Origin: Proteobacteria bacterium UBA7447
GTDB taxonomy: Bacteria; Pseudomonadota; Gammaproteobacteria; Arenicellales; UBA868
Assembly (NCBI GenBank): GCA_002477475.1
Contig: DLPX01000029.1
Coordinates: 1-20,294 of the forward strand
Reading direction: 5' to 3'
Length of the DNA: 20,294 nucleotides
The position numbers and the translations under genes are program-made. How positions within the stretch are numbered: the stretch's first letter is position 1; every line of letters begins with the position of its first letter. Of this stretch, positions 1 through 8,369 are shown in pieces. Below the pieces are notes generated by a model, which was not told the DNA's origin, ran no database searches, and saw only the letters and a program-made list of their open reading frames with translations.

Positions 1-900
1 GTTCTGGTCGATGACGGCGTTTGCCGCATTCAGAATGTTGCCGCTGGAGCGATAGTTTTGTTCGAGCCGGATGACCTCGGTGCCAGAGAAGTCCTGCTGC
101 AGCTGGTGCATGTTCTCAACGCGCGCACCGCGCCACCCATAGATGGACTGATCGTCGTCTCCCACGGCAGTGATCTGTCCATGCGCTTCGGACAACAGTT
201 TGAGCCAGCGGTATTGAATGGCGTTACTGTCCTGAAACTCATCGACCAGGATGTGCTGAAAGCGCTGCTGGTAGTTGTCGAGCAGCGAGGGTGTCTGCTC
301 CAGAAGCTCCAGGGTACGCAGCAGCAGTTCGGCGAAATCGACGAGCCCAAGACGCTGGCAGGTTTCCTCGTAATGGGTATAGACCCGGATGAGGGTCTGC
401 TGGTGACTGTCGCCATTGTCCTGAACCTGAACCGCGCGGCGGCCTTCTTCTTTTTGGCTGTTGATGAACCACTGGATCTGGCGCGGCGGCCAGTAACCCT
501 CGTCGAGGTTAAGTTCCTTCAGGGCACGTCGGATGACGCGGTACTGATCATCCGAATCCAGGATCTCAAATCCTTTAGGCAGCCCCGCGAGTTCATGATG
601 GTCTCTCAAGATGCGGTGGGACAGCCCGTGGAAAGTGCCGATCCACATGCCGCGCACTGAAAAGCCCAAGAAGTCCTCGATCCTTTTGCGCATCTCGTTG
701 GCGGCCTTGTTGGTAAAGGTAACGGCCAAAATGGCATAGGGCGAGACTTCAAGCGCCTGGACAAGATACGCGATGCGGTAGGTCAGAACGCGGGTTTTTC
801 CGCTGCCGGCGCCTGCCAGCACCAGCATGGGCCCGGCCGGGGCGCCCACGGCTTCTCGCTGCGGGTCGTTCAGGGCGTCGAATATTCGGGAGACGTCCAT
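1..900 (-). CDS. uvrD: DNA helicase II UvrD, N-terminal 300 residues (runs off left edge)
   Basis: This is a superfamily 1A 3'-5' DNA helicase acting in nucleotide excision repair and mismatch repair. Translating the minus strand from the ATG at 900-898 gives MDVSRIFDALNDPQREAV, which closely follows E. coli UvrD. Visible in order are the Q-motif region, Walker A GAGSGKT (residues 30-36), motif Ia TFTNKAANEM, the GMWIGTFHGL segment, Walker B LVDEFQD, motif III GDDDQSIYGWRGA, and motif IV region LEQNYRSS near residue 290. The frame is open to base 1, so the second half (motifs V-VI and the C-terminal tail) lies outside the window. The start lies 3 nt after the folA stop, so it is co-transcribed with thyA and folA; no clear Shine-Dalgarno is seen, which suggests translational coupling. 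The EFQD and SIYGWRGA context fits UvrD better than Rep or PcrA. Confidence 0.96.
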   Translation of the reverse strand, partial: MDVSRIFDALNDPQREAVGAPAGPMLVLAGAGSGKTRVLTYRIAYLVQALEVSPYAILAVTFTNKAANEMRKRIEDFLGFSVRGMWIGTFHGLSHRILRDHHELAGLPKGFEILDSDDQYRVIRRALKELNLDEGYWPPRQIQWFINSQKEEGRRAVQVQDNGDSHQQTLIRVYTHYEETCQRLGLVDFAELLLRTLELLEQTPSLLDNYQQRFQHILVDEFQDSNAIQYRWLKLLSEAHGQITAVGDDDQSIYGWRGARVENMHQLQQDFSGTEVIRLEQNYRSSGNILNAANAVIDQN

Positions 901-903
901 GCG

Positions 904-1392
904 CTAGCGGCGGTAAAAGCGCTGTTGAAGCAGCCGGTTGTCTTCTTCGAGCGGGGTTTTGGGGCCGGCCTGCCAGTCTGAGGGAGGCAGCTTCGGAAAA
1001 TAAACGATGTCCTCGCCCGTCACCTCATCGGGCACCCACATCACATCAATGAAATCGCAGTGACCGAGCGCCGCTTCGTAAAGTTTGGCGCCGCCGATAA
1101 ACCAGAGGTCTCCCGGACAATCCATGATGGCGGATTCGAGTGACGCAAAGCAGTCGACGTTATCAAAGTGCGAACGGGTCACTACGCGGTTATCACGATT
1201 GGGCAGGGGTTTGCTGCCGATGGATTCAAAGGTGTTGCGGCCCATCACGATGGTGGTGCCGGTGGTCAGGCGCTTGAAGCGTTTGAGGTCTTCAGAGTAA
1301 TGCCAGGGCAGTGTGCCGTCGCGCCCGATGACTCTCGCTGCGTTCATGGCGACAATCGCCGCGCGGGTGGGCTTCCCCTCAGCTTTCGTCAT
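904..1392 (-). CDS. folA: Dihydrofolate reductase
   Basis: It reduces dihydrofolate to tetrahydrofolate with NADPH, recycling the dihydrofolate made by the ThyA encoded just upstream. The 162 aa match the usual DHFR length. Visible are the N-terminal strand AAIVAMN, the Met20-loop region VIGRDGTLPWH, the catalytic acidic residue D35 (E. coli D27 equivalent) in SEDLKRFK, the cofactor segment VMGRNTFESIG, and the second nucleotide segment FIGGAKLY. The stretch after it reads FIDVMWVPDEVTGED, where E. coli has LYLTHIDAEVEGD. In my alignment the substrate-contacting Thr113 is replaced by Met, and the following loop is two residues longer, so this is a divergent DHFR. The ATG is at 1392-1390, with 5 nt separating it from the thyA stop; uvrD follows 3 nt downstream. 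Confidence 0.95.
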   Translation of the reverse strand: MTKAEGKPTRAAIVAMNAARVIGRDGTLPWHYSEDLKRFKRLTTGTTIVMGRNTFESIGSKPLPNRDNRVVTRSHFDNVDCFASLESAIMDCPGDLWFIGGAKLYEAALGHCDFIDVMWVPDEVTGEDIVYFPKLPPSDWQAGPKTPLEEDNRLLQQRFYRR

Positions 1393-1397
1393 GCGCG

Positions 1398-2276
1398 TTA
1401 GACAGCGACTTTGAAAGTCAGCGCGGGATGCGGGTCGTAGTCATGCAGGCGAAAGGTCTGCAGGAGAGCTTGTGTATCGGCTTCCAAAAGCGCTGAGATG
1501 TCGTCCAGGTGCTGGATCTCTGGGCTGATCTCAAGGCGTGGCAGGGCGCGTGGTTCGCGGGCGAGCTGCTGGCGCAGACCGGGAATATGATCGTATTCCG
1601 CCATCGAGCCGTCGGCCTTTGCGGTGTAGATGTGGGCATCGATCAGGGTGTGGCCGAAGTAACCCGGCTTGATGCCGGTAAAGCGGGATATCAGTTCCAA
1701 GAGGAACGCATAGCCCGCAATGTTGTAGGGCAGTCCCAGCGCCACATCGCAGCTTCGCTGGGTGAGATGCAGGCACAGCAGGGGATCGCCGTGCTCATCG
1801 TGCTGCACGTTCATTACCCAGAAGGCGTGACAGGGCGGCAGCGCGCTGGTTTGGGCGTTGCCGGGCGCCCAGGCGGACACCACCAAGCGACGACTCTGGG
1901 GCCGCGCCCTGAGTTCATCGACCACGTAGCGGATCTGGTCGTTGAATGCCGCCTGCCCATCTTCATGGACGGGAAAGTTGCGCCAGAAGTTGCCGTAGGC
2001 GCTTGGCACCAATCCGTTGTCGTCAGCCCAGGGCTCCCAGAACTTGCAGCCGTGCTTGCGCAGAAGATCAATGCGCGTGTCGCCGGACAAAAACCAGAGA
2101 TTTTCAACGACGATATTTTTCCACGAGATCTCTTTAGTGGTCAGCAGCGGAAAGCCTTCCCTGAGATCAATCTGGTAGTTCACATTGAAGGTCGACAGGG
2201 TATCGACACCGGTGCGGTTTGCCTTCCGTTGGCCGGACTCAAGCACCCGTCGGATGACGTCAAGATATTGCTGCAA
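1398..2276 (-). CDS. thyA: Thymidylate synthase
   Basis: It methylates dUMP to dTMP using methylene-tetrahydrofolate, producing the dihydrofolate that FolA recycles. At 292 aa it is a little longer than E. coli ThyA (264 aa). Family signatures are clear: RTGVDTLSTF near the start, FPLLTTKEISWKNIVVE, WGP-type region FWEPWADD, the RRLVVSAWAPG segment, the catalytic cysteine C149 in ALPPCHAFW, RSCDVALGLPYNIAGYA for dUMP binding, and the C-terminal KVAV. The start is TTG at 2276-2274: MQQYLDVIRRVLESG aligns with the N-terminus of E. coli ThyA and no ATG is nearby. A weak purine-rich AAGAGAG lies upstream. The gap to the transpeptidase gene is 29 nt, and to folA 5 nt. Confidence 0.96.
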   Translation of the reverse strand: MQQYLDVIRRVLESGQRKANRTGVDTLSTFNVNYQIDLREGFPLLTTKEISWKNIVVENLWFLSGDTRIDLLRKHGCKFWEPWADDNGLVPSAYGNFWRNFPVHEDGQAAFNDQIRYVVDELRARPQSRRLVVSAWAPGNAQTSALPPCHAFWVMNVQHDEHGDPLLCLHLTQRSCDVALGLPYNIAGYAFLLELISRFTGIKPGYFGHTLIDAHIYTAKADGSMAEYDHIPGLRQQLAREPRALPRLEISPEIQHLDDISALLEADTQALLQTFRLHDYDPHPALTFKVAV

Positions 2277-2305
2277 CGGTGCACTCTCTTGGGATCACGC
2301 GGGTC

Positions 2306-3580
2306 TTACTCCTCGTCCTTGCCGGACTCGCTGAAAAAATGCTCAATGGCCTTGCGGGCCACATACGCTGATTTTACATACCAGAATTCCTCGTTAATAC
2401 ACATGGCGGCAAAAGCGAGGTTGCGTCCGTTTTTTTGTGCGTAGCCGACGAACCAGTCATAACGGCCGCGGGGGTTCTCACCGGTCAGGCTGCCGGTTTT
2501 GCCGCCGACCTCGACCGTTTTCATGTCGTGGCGAAAGAATTTCTTGAAGGATTTGCTGGCAGAGCCTTTGGTGACCGTCGCCTGCATCAGGACTTTGAGT
2601 TCCTCAGCGGTTTGATCGCGCACCACGGGTGTTTTTGGAGCGGTATCCAGCGCATAAAGGATCAGACCCTCATCGTTGACGATGCGCCGCACGACAGAAG
2701 GCTGGACGAGCTGCCCGCCGTTCGCGGCCACTGCGCCGATGACAGCGCCGTGGACCGGCGACAATGTGGTCCGCCGGGTATAGCCGGACGCGGTCTCTGC
2801 AATGGACCAGGAATCCGCTTCGTCCAAATCCAGCCGACTGGGAGCGAGGGCAAAGTCCGCATCCAGCGGCCGGTTAAACCCAAAAGCCTCGGCATAATCC
2901 AAAAGCGCCTCGGCCCCCGCTGAGAATATGCCCAAGCGGGCAAACACCGTATTGATCGACTTGGCAAATGCGGTAGATAAGGGATAGCGTCGGGTCCACT
3001 CGGTGTTCTTGTGGTTCAGGACATTTTTCCGGTAAAGGCTGGTCGTCTTGCCGTTAAACGGGATGACCGTGGAGGGTGAGGCCTTGTCGAGGTCGAGCAC
3101 GGCCGCGGCCGTGACGATCTTGAAAACCGACGCGGCAGGATAGGTTGCCCTCGTCGCAAGGTTCTGGTCAGTGATGCCCCGTCGCTGATGATTGACGAGA
3201 GCGAGGATTTCACCGGTGTCGGCATCAAGCGCAGCGAATACCCCGTAGTCGGGGTTATATTGCTCGAAGACCCCCGCGACGGCCGCCTGCAGGCTGGGAT
3301 CAATCGTGTATTCCACCGTAGCGTTGTGGTGGCTGCCCTCATGCTCGATGGAGATTTTTTCCGGATAGCGGTTTTGGTCAATCTGCAGCCCGAGAGTCCG
3401 CCGGATCAGGGCCCGGTCGATTCCCCAGATGTCCTGGCGGGACCATTGCCGTGTCTCGATCTGCTGGGGCGAGAAGACGAGACCGGCTGCGAGCATCATC
3501 AGCGACAGCAACAGCCACCAGATCCAGGAAATCCGCCGCGCGGATCCCCGTTTGGTTTTCTTCGGGGCGATAGCGCTCAC
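2306..3580 (-). CDS. Membrane-anchored penicillin-binding transpeptidase
   Basis: This is a stand-alone transpeptidase of the penicillin-binding protein superfamily, expected to act on peptidoglycan peptides on the periplasmic face. The 424 aa hold a basic N-terminus (KKTKRGSARR), one membrane segment at about 18-36, and then a transpeptidase domain with all three active-site motifs: SVFK at 151-154 (SxxK, nucleophile S151), SIN at 208-210 (SxN), and KTG at 361-363. There is no transglycosylase domain, and the region between membrane anchor and catalytic domain is short compared with PBP2 or PBP3, so it is not a standard MrdA or FtsI. The start is GTG, forming a GTGA overlap with the stop of the upstream J-domain gene, which implies coupled translation. 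It could be a specialised D,D-transpeptidase or a penicilloyl-sensing relative; I cannot name the subgroup. Confidence 0.9.
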   Translation of the reverse strand: MSAIAPKKTKRGSARRISWIWWLLLSLMMLAAGLVFSPQQIETRQWSRQDIWGIDRALIRRTLGLQIDQNRYPEKISIEHEGSHHNATVEYTIDPSLQAAVAGVFEQYNPDYGVFAALDADTGEILALVNHQRRGITDQNLATRATYPAASVFKIVTAAAVLDLDKASPSTVIPFNGKTTSLYRKNVLNHKNTEWTRRYPLSTAFAKSINTVFARLGIFSAGAEALLDYAEAFGFNRPLDADFALAPSRLDLDEADSWSIAETASGYTRRTTLSPVHGAVIGAVAANGGQLVQPSVVRRIVNDEGLILYALDTAPKTPVVRDQTAEELKVLMQATVTKGSASKSFKKFFRHDMKTVEVGGKTGSLTGENPRGRYDWFVGYAQKNGRNLAFAAMCINEEFWYVKSAYVARKAIEHFFSESGKDEE

Positions 3581-4299
3581 CGGCCCGAGAGGAGGGCGTC
3601 TCTTGCCTCGTTAATCAGCGCGGCGAGATAGTCGGTACCGCCACGATCCGTGTGCAGTTTCTGGATAAGCCTGCGGTGTGCTGCGGTGATCTCCTCATCC
3701 GAGGCCTCGGCCGGCACGCCCAGGATCTCGGCGGCCTGGTTTACGGACATGCCGTCCGGCGGGCTGGGCCGCGCGCTGTGCGATCCCGCGTCATCGGTAT
3801 CCGAATCACGCCAGCTGTCGCCGCGGGTTCGATCCAGATACGCTTCCAGCAGGGCCGCGGACTGGGGATCACGTTCCCGGCTATCGCGCAGCACTTCCAG
3901 CAGTTCCGATTCGGAGAGTGACTGCAGCGCCCGACCAGCGAAGGGGCCGCTGATGACCTCGCCGTCGAGGTCGCCGCTGTCATGGTCAAGCGTCATCCGG
4001 AGCATCAGGGTTTGAACTGTGGACTGCTTGCCGGCGCTCGGCCCGCGGCTCGACTTGAACATATTCCAGGCCTGTCGCGCCATCATGAAGCGCTGCAGCC
4101 AGGGCACGACCGCGCCGATGAGGGCAAACATCCAGGGGATCCGTCCGGTCACCACCAACAACAGCAGGGCGCCGGCGATCCCGTAAAGCACGATGAGTTT
4201 GAGCGCCCGGCTGCGCTGCTCCGGGGTAGCCTTGCCCAGCCAGGACGCCAGCCACATAAGCCCGACCAGCGCGACCAGCGCCAGGAATACCCTTGCCAA
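3577..4299 (-). CDS. Membrane protein with C-terminal J-domain (degenerate HPD)
   Basis: The 240-aa protein has N-terminal hydrophobic segments at about 3-20, 34-51 and 55-70, a central acidic or polar region, and a C-terminal J-like domain from about residue 184 (MSVNQAAEILGVPAEASDEE, then AAHRRLIQKLHTDRGG). This matches a family of membrane-anchored DnaJ-like proteins, possibly Hsp70 (DnaK) partners at the membrane. The invariant HPD tripeptide, needed to stimulate Hsp70 ATPase, reads HTD at 216-218 here. The start is TTG at 4299-4297, preceded by AGGGG six nt upstream; the alternative ATG at 4256 would cut off the first membrane segment. The gene begins 2 nt after the VWA gene stop and overlaps the transpeptidase start by 4 nt. 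Confidence 0.82.
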   Translation of the reverse strand: MARVFLALVALVGLMWLASWLGKATPEQRSRALKLIVLYGIAGALLLLVVTGRIPWMFALIGAVVPWLQRFMMARQAWNMFKSSRGPSAGKQSTVQTLMLRMTLDHDSGDLDGEVISGPFAGRALQSLSESELLEVLRDSRERDPQSAALLEAYLDRTRGDSWRDSDTDDAGSHSARPSPPDGMSVNQAAEILGVPAEASDEEITAAHRRLIQKLHTDRGGTDYLAALINEARDALLSGR

Positions 4300-4301
4300 G
4301 G

Positions 4302-5024
4302 CTAGCCCCTGCTATCCAGTTGCGCGATCAGGCGAAGCACTTCACCGCCGCGCTGTTTCCCGTGGTCGGCCAGCGCTTTGTGGCCGCCGGCGGCATAGAC
4401 CGCCACCGCACACAGCAGATCCCGAAGCTGGGCTGCGCTGCTGCCGTCGAATCGGCAATGCGCCCCCCGGGTGAGTCTCGCAAGCGTGGAAAAGGTTTTT
4501 GCCGCAATAGGATCAGCGCCATCCTGAAAGAGAAAGACCGGCACCGACAGGATGCCGAGTTCACCGGCGAGCTGGGCCAGAGAATCAGGGTCCTCTTCCA
4601 TGCAGTCGCCCACAAAGACCAGCGCACTGACAGCACCCTGCTTGCTGCGCGCCTGTTCAAGCGCATGTTTCAGCAGCCTGCGGATCTGGGTCTGTCCTGC
4701 TGCACAGCGTATCGACGTCATGCGCTTTTGCAGAACGTCTGCCTCGGCTGCCCAGGGCGCTGCCTTGAATTCGCCAAAACCGCGGTAGTAGGCAAGTTGG
4801 ATCTCGATCCCGCCCATCGACGCGGTGGCTTCAAACATCTGCGCCTGGATATGACAGGCCCGGTCCCATAGGGGCTCCCGGCTGGCGGTCGCGTCCATCC
4901 CGAAGATGAGACGGGCACGCCCGTCACGTTTCGCCGGTAACGCAGTGCTGCGGACTTGCTGCAAAAACCGGTTTACGTCTTCCTGGCTGGACGGCTGCAG
5001 GACATTTTTTCTTGATGAAGCCAC
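4302..5024 (-). CDS. VWA (von Willebrand factor A) domain protein
   Basis: This 240-aa soluble protein has a VWA-like fold. The metal-ion-dependent adhesion site appears as D44-A-T-A-S48 (DxTxS variant of DxSxS) in LIFGMDATASREPLWDRA, and a second acidic cluster is found in FVGDCMEEDPDSL. No signal peptide or membrane segment is seen. VWA proteins of this type often lie next to J-domain membrane proteins in proteobacteria, as here (2-nt gap), but I know of no assigned function. The start is GTG at 5024-5022, with no convincing Shine-Dalgarno. It is the first gene of the leftward run ending in thyA-folA-uvrD, and it diverges from the LysE-type exporter. Confidence 0.85.
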   Translation of the reverse strand: MASSRKNVLQPSSQEDVNRFLQQVRSTALPAKRDGRARLIFGMDATASREPLWDRACHIQAQMFEATASMGGIEIQLAYYRGFGEFKAAPWAAEADVLQKRMTSIRCAAGQTQIRRLLKHALEQARSKQGAVSALVFVGDCMEEDPDSLAQLAGELGILSVPVFLFQDGADPIAAKTFSTLARLTRGAHCRFDGSSAAQLRDLLCAVAVYAAGGHKALADHGKQRGGEVLRLIAQLDSRG

Positions 5025-5036
5025 GAGATAAAGGAT

Positions 5037-5064
5037 TTAGCAGAACACAAAACAATCTTATCAT
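5037..5064 (+). promoter_or_regulatory. Candidate sigma-70 promoter of the LysE/ArgO-type exporter
   Basis: TTAGCA at 5037-5042 (4 of 6 matches to the -35 consensus) and TATCAT at 5059-5064 (5 of 6 to the -10) are separated by 16 nt. Transcription would begin near 5071, leaving a short leader with the GGGGA Shine-Dalgarno at 5085-5089 in front of the TTG start at 5097. The position also argues against the earlier TTG at 5064, which would overlap the -10. Confidence 0.4.
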
Positions 5065-5096
5065 TGCGCAGTCGAATACCTTGTGGGGATACCGCT

Positions 5097-5717
5097 TTGA
5101 AACTGCTGGCGTTATGGGAGGGGCTTGCCCTGGGCAGCGCTCTCATTATTGCGATTGGCCCACAGAACGCTCTGGTTCTGCGCCAGGGTCTTGTGCGCCA
5201 ACATGTGTTTGCCGTGTGTACGGTGTGCTTTCTGGCTGATGCCCTGCTTATTGCGCTGGGGGCCGGCGGTTTGGGTACGGCCTTTCGGGCCGACCCGCTG
5301 ATTCTGAAAACCGTGGCTTGGGCCGGAACGGCCTTCTTGCTGTTTTTTTCCTTTCAGGCTTTTTCCCGGGCGGCGCATCCGCAGGCGCTGACCGTGGAGG
5401 CAGGCACCGCCAAGTCTTTAGGCGCCGTGATCAGCACGACGCTCGCGGTGACTTTCCTTAATCCCCATGTGTATCTAGACACCGTTTTGCTGCTCGGCGG
5501 AGTGGCAGCCCGTTTCGACGGTCTCGAACGCGTCATGTTTGCCAGTGGCGCGGCCTTGGCCTCACTGTTGTGGTTTTACGGGCTGGGCTACGGGGCAGCC
5601 CGCTGGTCGCGGTTTGTTTCCCGCCCGCAGACTTGGCGGGCGATTGATATCGGCATCGGCCTGATCATGGGGCTGCTGGCGCTATCGCTCGGCTACTGGG
5701 CGTGGACCAGCAGTTAG
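5097..5717 (+). CDS. LysE/ArgO-family amino acid exporter
   Basis: An inner-membrane exporter of the LysE superfamily (RhtB/LysE/ArgO), predicted to export basic amino acids such as arginine or lysine. The 206 aa are close to E. coli ArgO (211 aa). The hallmark N-terminal segment LALGSALIIAIGPQNALVLRQG and the internal LNPHVYLDT are both present, together with about six hydrophobic segments, including one near the C-terminus (IGIGLIMGLLALSLGYW). The chosen start is TTG at 5097, with GGGGA seven nt upstream; an in-frame TTG at 5064 would add 11 residues without a ribosome site. The gene is monocistronic and ends 9 nt before the convergent pepN stop. Substrate specificity cannot be read from the sequence. 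Confidence 0.92.
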   Translation: MKLLALWEGLALGSALIIAIGPQNALVLRQGLVRQHVFAVCTVCFLADALLIALGAGGLGTAFRADPLILKTVAWAGTAFLLFFSFQAFSRAAHPQALTVEAGTAKSLGAVISTTLAVTFLNPHVYLDTVLLLGGVAARFDGLERVMFASGAALASLLWFYGLGYGAARWSRFVSRPQTWRAIDIGIGLIMGLLALSLGYWAWTSS

Positions 5718-5726
5718 CGCCGGCGT

Positions 5727-8369
5727 TTAAGTGTCGGCAAGGGCGCGTTCTACAATTTCACCGACATCGTGCGAGAGATTGGGCGCATCGATGATCTGCA
5801 CAAGGGCATCGCGCATCTTCTCTCGCCGGGCCGGTTCGTAGCGTTTCCAGAGATTAAAAGCCGAGGCGAGCCGCGCCGCGACCTGGGGGTTCTTGGGATC
5901 GGTAGCGAGCAGCTGCTCGGTGACAAACTGATATCCGCTGGCGTCAGGCGCGTGAAAGTGCAGCGGGTTGGCATGCGCAAAGGCGCCAATGAGCGCGCGG
6001 ATTTTGTTGGGATTCTCCTGCTGGTAACAGGCGTGCTGGGTGAGCGTCTTGACCCGGCTGAGGGTGTCCTCGCAGCGAGACACGGCCTGCGCCCTGAACC
6101 ATTTGTCCATGACCAGGGGGTACTTACCCCAGCGTTGCTCAAAGAAAGCGAGTGCTTCATCCCTGGCAGGCCGTGCCTGATTGGCGAGCGGCACCAGGGC
6201 GGCAAGTGCGTCGGTCATGTTGTCGGCTGTCGTCAGTTGCTCAAGCGCCAGATTGGTAACGTCTTCTGAATCAAGGATCATGAGATAGCCAAGGCAGGTG
6301 TTGCGCAAGGCGCGGCGCGCCGCGCCTGCCGCATCGCGCTGATAGGGTCCGCTGGCTCGAAGGGCGTGATAGTGTTCAAGCAGGGGATCGCGGTAGAGCC
6401 CGGCGAGCGCCTGCATCACTGACCATCTCGCCCGGTGAATGCCCGCGGGATCAATCTCTTCGGCAAATTCCCCAAGGTCGTTCTCCTCCGGGAGTGTTAG
6501 CGCCAGAGCCTGAAAGGCACAGTCCGGCAGGTCAGCGGTCAGCGTTTTGCCAAAGGACTCCGAAAAGTTGGCGTCGAGCGTGTCGACAGAGGGGTCATTG
6601 AGCCAGCGGAGGATTTCCTGGCGGGCGAGGGTCTGGCCTGCGTCCCAGCGGCAGAAGGGATCGTTATCGTGGCCGGCCAGCACGGCGAGATCGCGGCCGG
6701 TGAGTTCCGTCTGGACCATGACCGGAGCCGAAAAGCCGCGCAACAGCGAGGGGATCGGCTGGCTGGTGAGACCCGTAAACACGAACTCCTGAACCGCGTC
6801 CATCAGCACCAGCGTGTGCTCGTGTTGTTTTGGACTTTTGGTTTGCAGTCCGGCTTGCAGTTCGGTTTCAACCGGGTGGCCGTCGGTATCGAAAAGCGCG
6901 ACGACGATCGGAATCTGCAACGGGGGCTGGCGCTCGCCCAAGGCATCGGGATTGTCCTGGCCCATCCGAAGCTGATACTCACCTGTTGTCGCGTCAAAAC
7001 TGCCCGAGACCTGCAGCTGCGGCGTACCGGCTTGCTCATACCAGCGACGAAACTGGGTGAGGTCTATATCACAGGCTGTCTCGATTGCCCTGACGAAGTG
7101 GTCGGTGGTGACTGCCTCGCCGTCATGTTGCGCAAAGTAGTGCCGGCAGCCTTCGAGAAAACCTTCGGATCCCACCAGCAGGCTCAGCATACGGACGACT
7201 TCAGCCCCCTTGATGTAAACCGTCAGGGTGTAGAAGTTATTGATCTCAACAAAAGAGTCGGGGCGAACGGGGTGAGCCATTGGCCCCGCGTCTTCGCGGA
7301 ACTGCTGGGTGCGGACCAGATTGGCATCCTCAATCCGCTTGACGCCGGCAGAGTCATGATCAGCACTGAACTGCTGCTCACGAAAGACGGTAAAACCTTC
7401 CTTGAGGCTGAGCTGAAACCAGTCGCGCAAGGTCACCCGGTTGCCCGACCAGTTGTGCAGGTACTCATGGCCGATGACATCGCGAACGGCGCGGTAATCC
7501 TGGTCGGTTGCGGTGGCCGGCTGCGCCAGAACGTAGCGGGTGTTGAAGACATTGAGACCCTTGTTCTCCATGGCCCCCATGTTGAAGTCTTCGACCGCAA
7601 CAATGTTGTACTGATTCAGATCGTATTCGCAGCCATACACCTTTTCTTCCCAGATCATCGAGTCGCGAAGCGCGCCCAAGGCAAAATCACACTGGGGGAT
7701 ATCCCGCGCGCGGGCGTAAATCCTTAAGGTCACGTCCCGTCCGGAAGCCGTGGTGAAGTGATCCTCAATGTGCTCAAGTGGCCCCGCGACGACGGCAAAG
7801 AGATAGCTCGGCTTGGGATGAGGGTCGTCCCAGACGGCGAAATGGTATGGCCCGTCCTCCCCGGCTTCGACCTGGTTGCCGTTCGCAAGCAGCACGGGAT
7901 ACTGCGCCTTAAGAGCGCGAAGCGTTACCCGGTAGACCGACAGGTTGTCAGGCCGGTCGAGGAAGTAGGTGATACGCCGAAAGCCTTCCGGCTCGCATTG
8001 GGTGCATAGCGTATCGGCAGAGGCATAAAGGCCATTGAGTTCAGAATTGGCCGCCGGGTTGATCTCGGTCTCAATCTCCAGTGTGGTGTCGGGCTCATTG
8101 AGAGAGAGCGTCAGTGTGCTGTCATCGCATTGATACTGGCGCTTCTCCAGCACCTGGCCGTTCACCTTGATGCTGATGAGATCCAGTTTCTCCCCGTGCA
8201 GGACGAGCGGCCGATCGTGGTCGCCGGATCGTTTGACGTTTAGGCGGGAGCGGACCCGCGTTTTCTCTTGCTCGAGGTCGAGCTCAAGCGCAATGGCAGG
8301 AATCCGAAAATCCGCTGCCTTGTAATCCTTCAGGTATATGCGCTGCGCGCGTTTTTGTTTTGCTGCCAT
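5727..8369 (-). CDS. pepN: Aminopeptidase N (M1 zinc metallopeptidase)
   Basis: The major cytosolic M1-family aminopeptidase, removing N-terminal residues from peptides. The 880-aa product matches E. coli PepN (870 aa). The substrate-binding motif GAMEN is at 265-269, and the zinc motif HEYLH is at 301-305 with the third ligand E324 in KEGFTVFRE; these are offset by four residues from E. coli. An N-terminal beta domain and a long helical C-terminal domain follow the PepN order. I chose ATG 8369-8367 rather than a more upstream in-frame start at 8438: the ATG overlaps the stop of the 62-aa upstream gene as TGATG, and homologous sequence begins here (KRAQRIYLKDY). No Shine-Dalgarno is evident, consistent with coupling. 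Confidence 0.96.
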   Translation of the reverse strand: MAAKQKRAQRIYLKDYKAADFRIPAIALELDLEQEKTRVRSRLNVKRSGDHDRPLVLHGEKLDLISIKVNGQVLEKRQYQCDDSTLTLSLNEPDTTLEIETEINPAANSELNGLYASADTLCTQCEPEGFRRITYFLDRPDNLSVYRVTLRALKAQYPVLLANGNQVEAGEDGPYHFAVWDDPHPKPSYLFAVVAGPLEHIEDHFTTASGRDVTLRIYARARDIPQCDFALGALRDSMIWEEKVYGCEYDLNQYNIVAVEDFNMGAMENKGLNVFNTRYVLAQPATATDQDYRAVRDVIGHEYLHNWSGNRVTLRDWFQLSLKEGFTVFREQQFSADHDSAGVKRIEDANLVRTQQFREDAGPMAHPVRPDSFVEINNFYTLTVYIKGAEVVRMLSLLVGSEGFLEGCRHYFAQHDGEAVTTDHFVRAIETACDIDLTQFRRWYEQAGTPQLQVSGSFDATTGEYQLRMGQDNPDALGERQPPLQIPIVVALFDTDGHPVETELQAGLQTKSPKQHEHTLVLMDAVQEFVFTGLTSQPIPSLLRGFSAPVMVQTELTGRDLAVLAGHDNDPFCRWDAGQTLARQEILRWLNDPSVDTLDANFSESFGKTLTADLPDCAFQALALTLPEENDLGEFAEEIDPAGIHRARWSVMQALAGLYRDPLLEHYHALRASGPYQRDAAGAARRALRNTCLGYLMILDSEDVTNLALEQLTTADNMTDALAALVPLANQARPARDEALAFFEQRWGKYPLVMDKWFRAQAVSRCEDTLSRVKTLTQHACYQQENPNKIRALIGAFAHANPLHFHAPDASGYQFVTEQLLATDPKNPQVAARLASAFNLWKRYEPARREKMRDALVQIIDAPNLSHDVGEIVERALADT

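Noticed and set aside
1509..2444. 311-codon plus-strand open frame opposite thyA
   Set aside because: Antisense to conserved ThyA and transpeptidase sequence, with no recognisable domain or ribosome site.
5064..5096. Upstream TTG start for the LysE-type exporter
   Set aside because: It overlaps the likely -10 element and has no ribosome site, whereas TTG 5097 has GGGGA seven nt upstream.
6669..7727. 352-codon plus-strand open frame opposite pepN
   Set aside because: It mirrors the conserved PepN catalytic region; no domain is seen.
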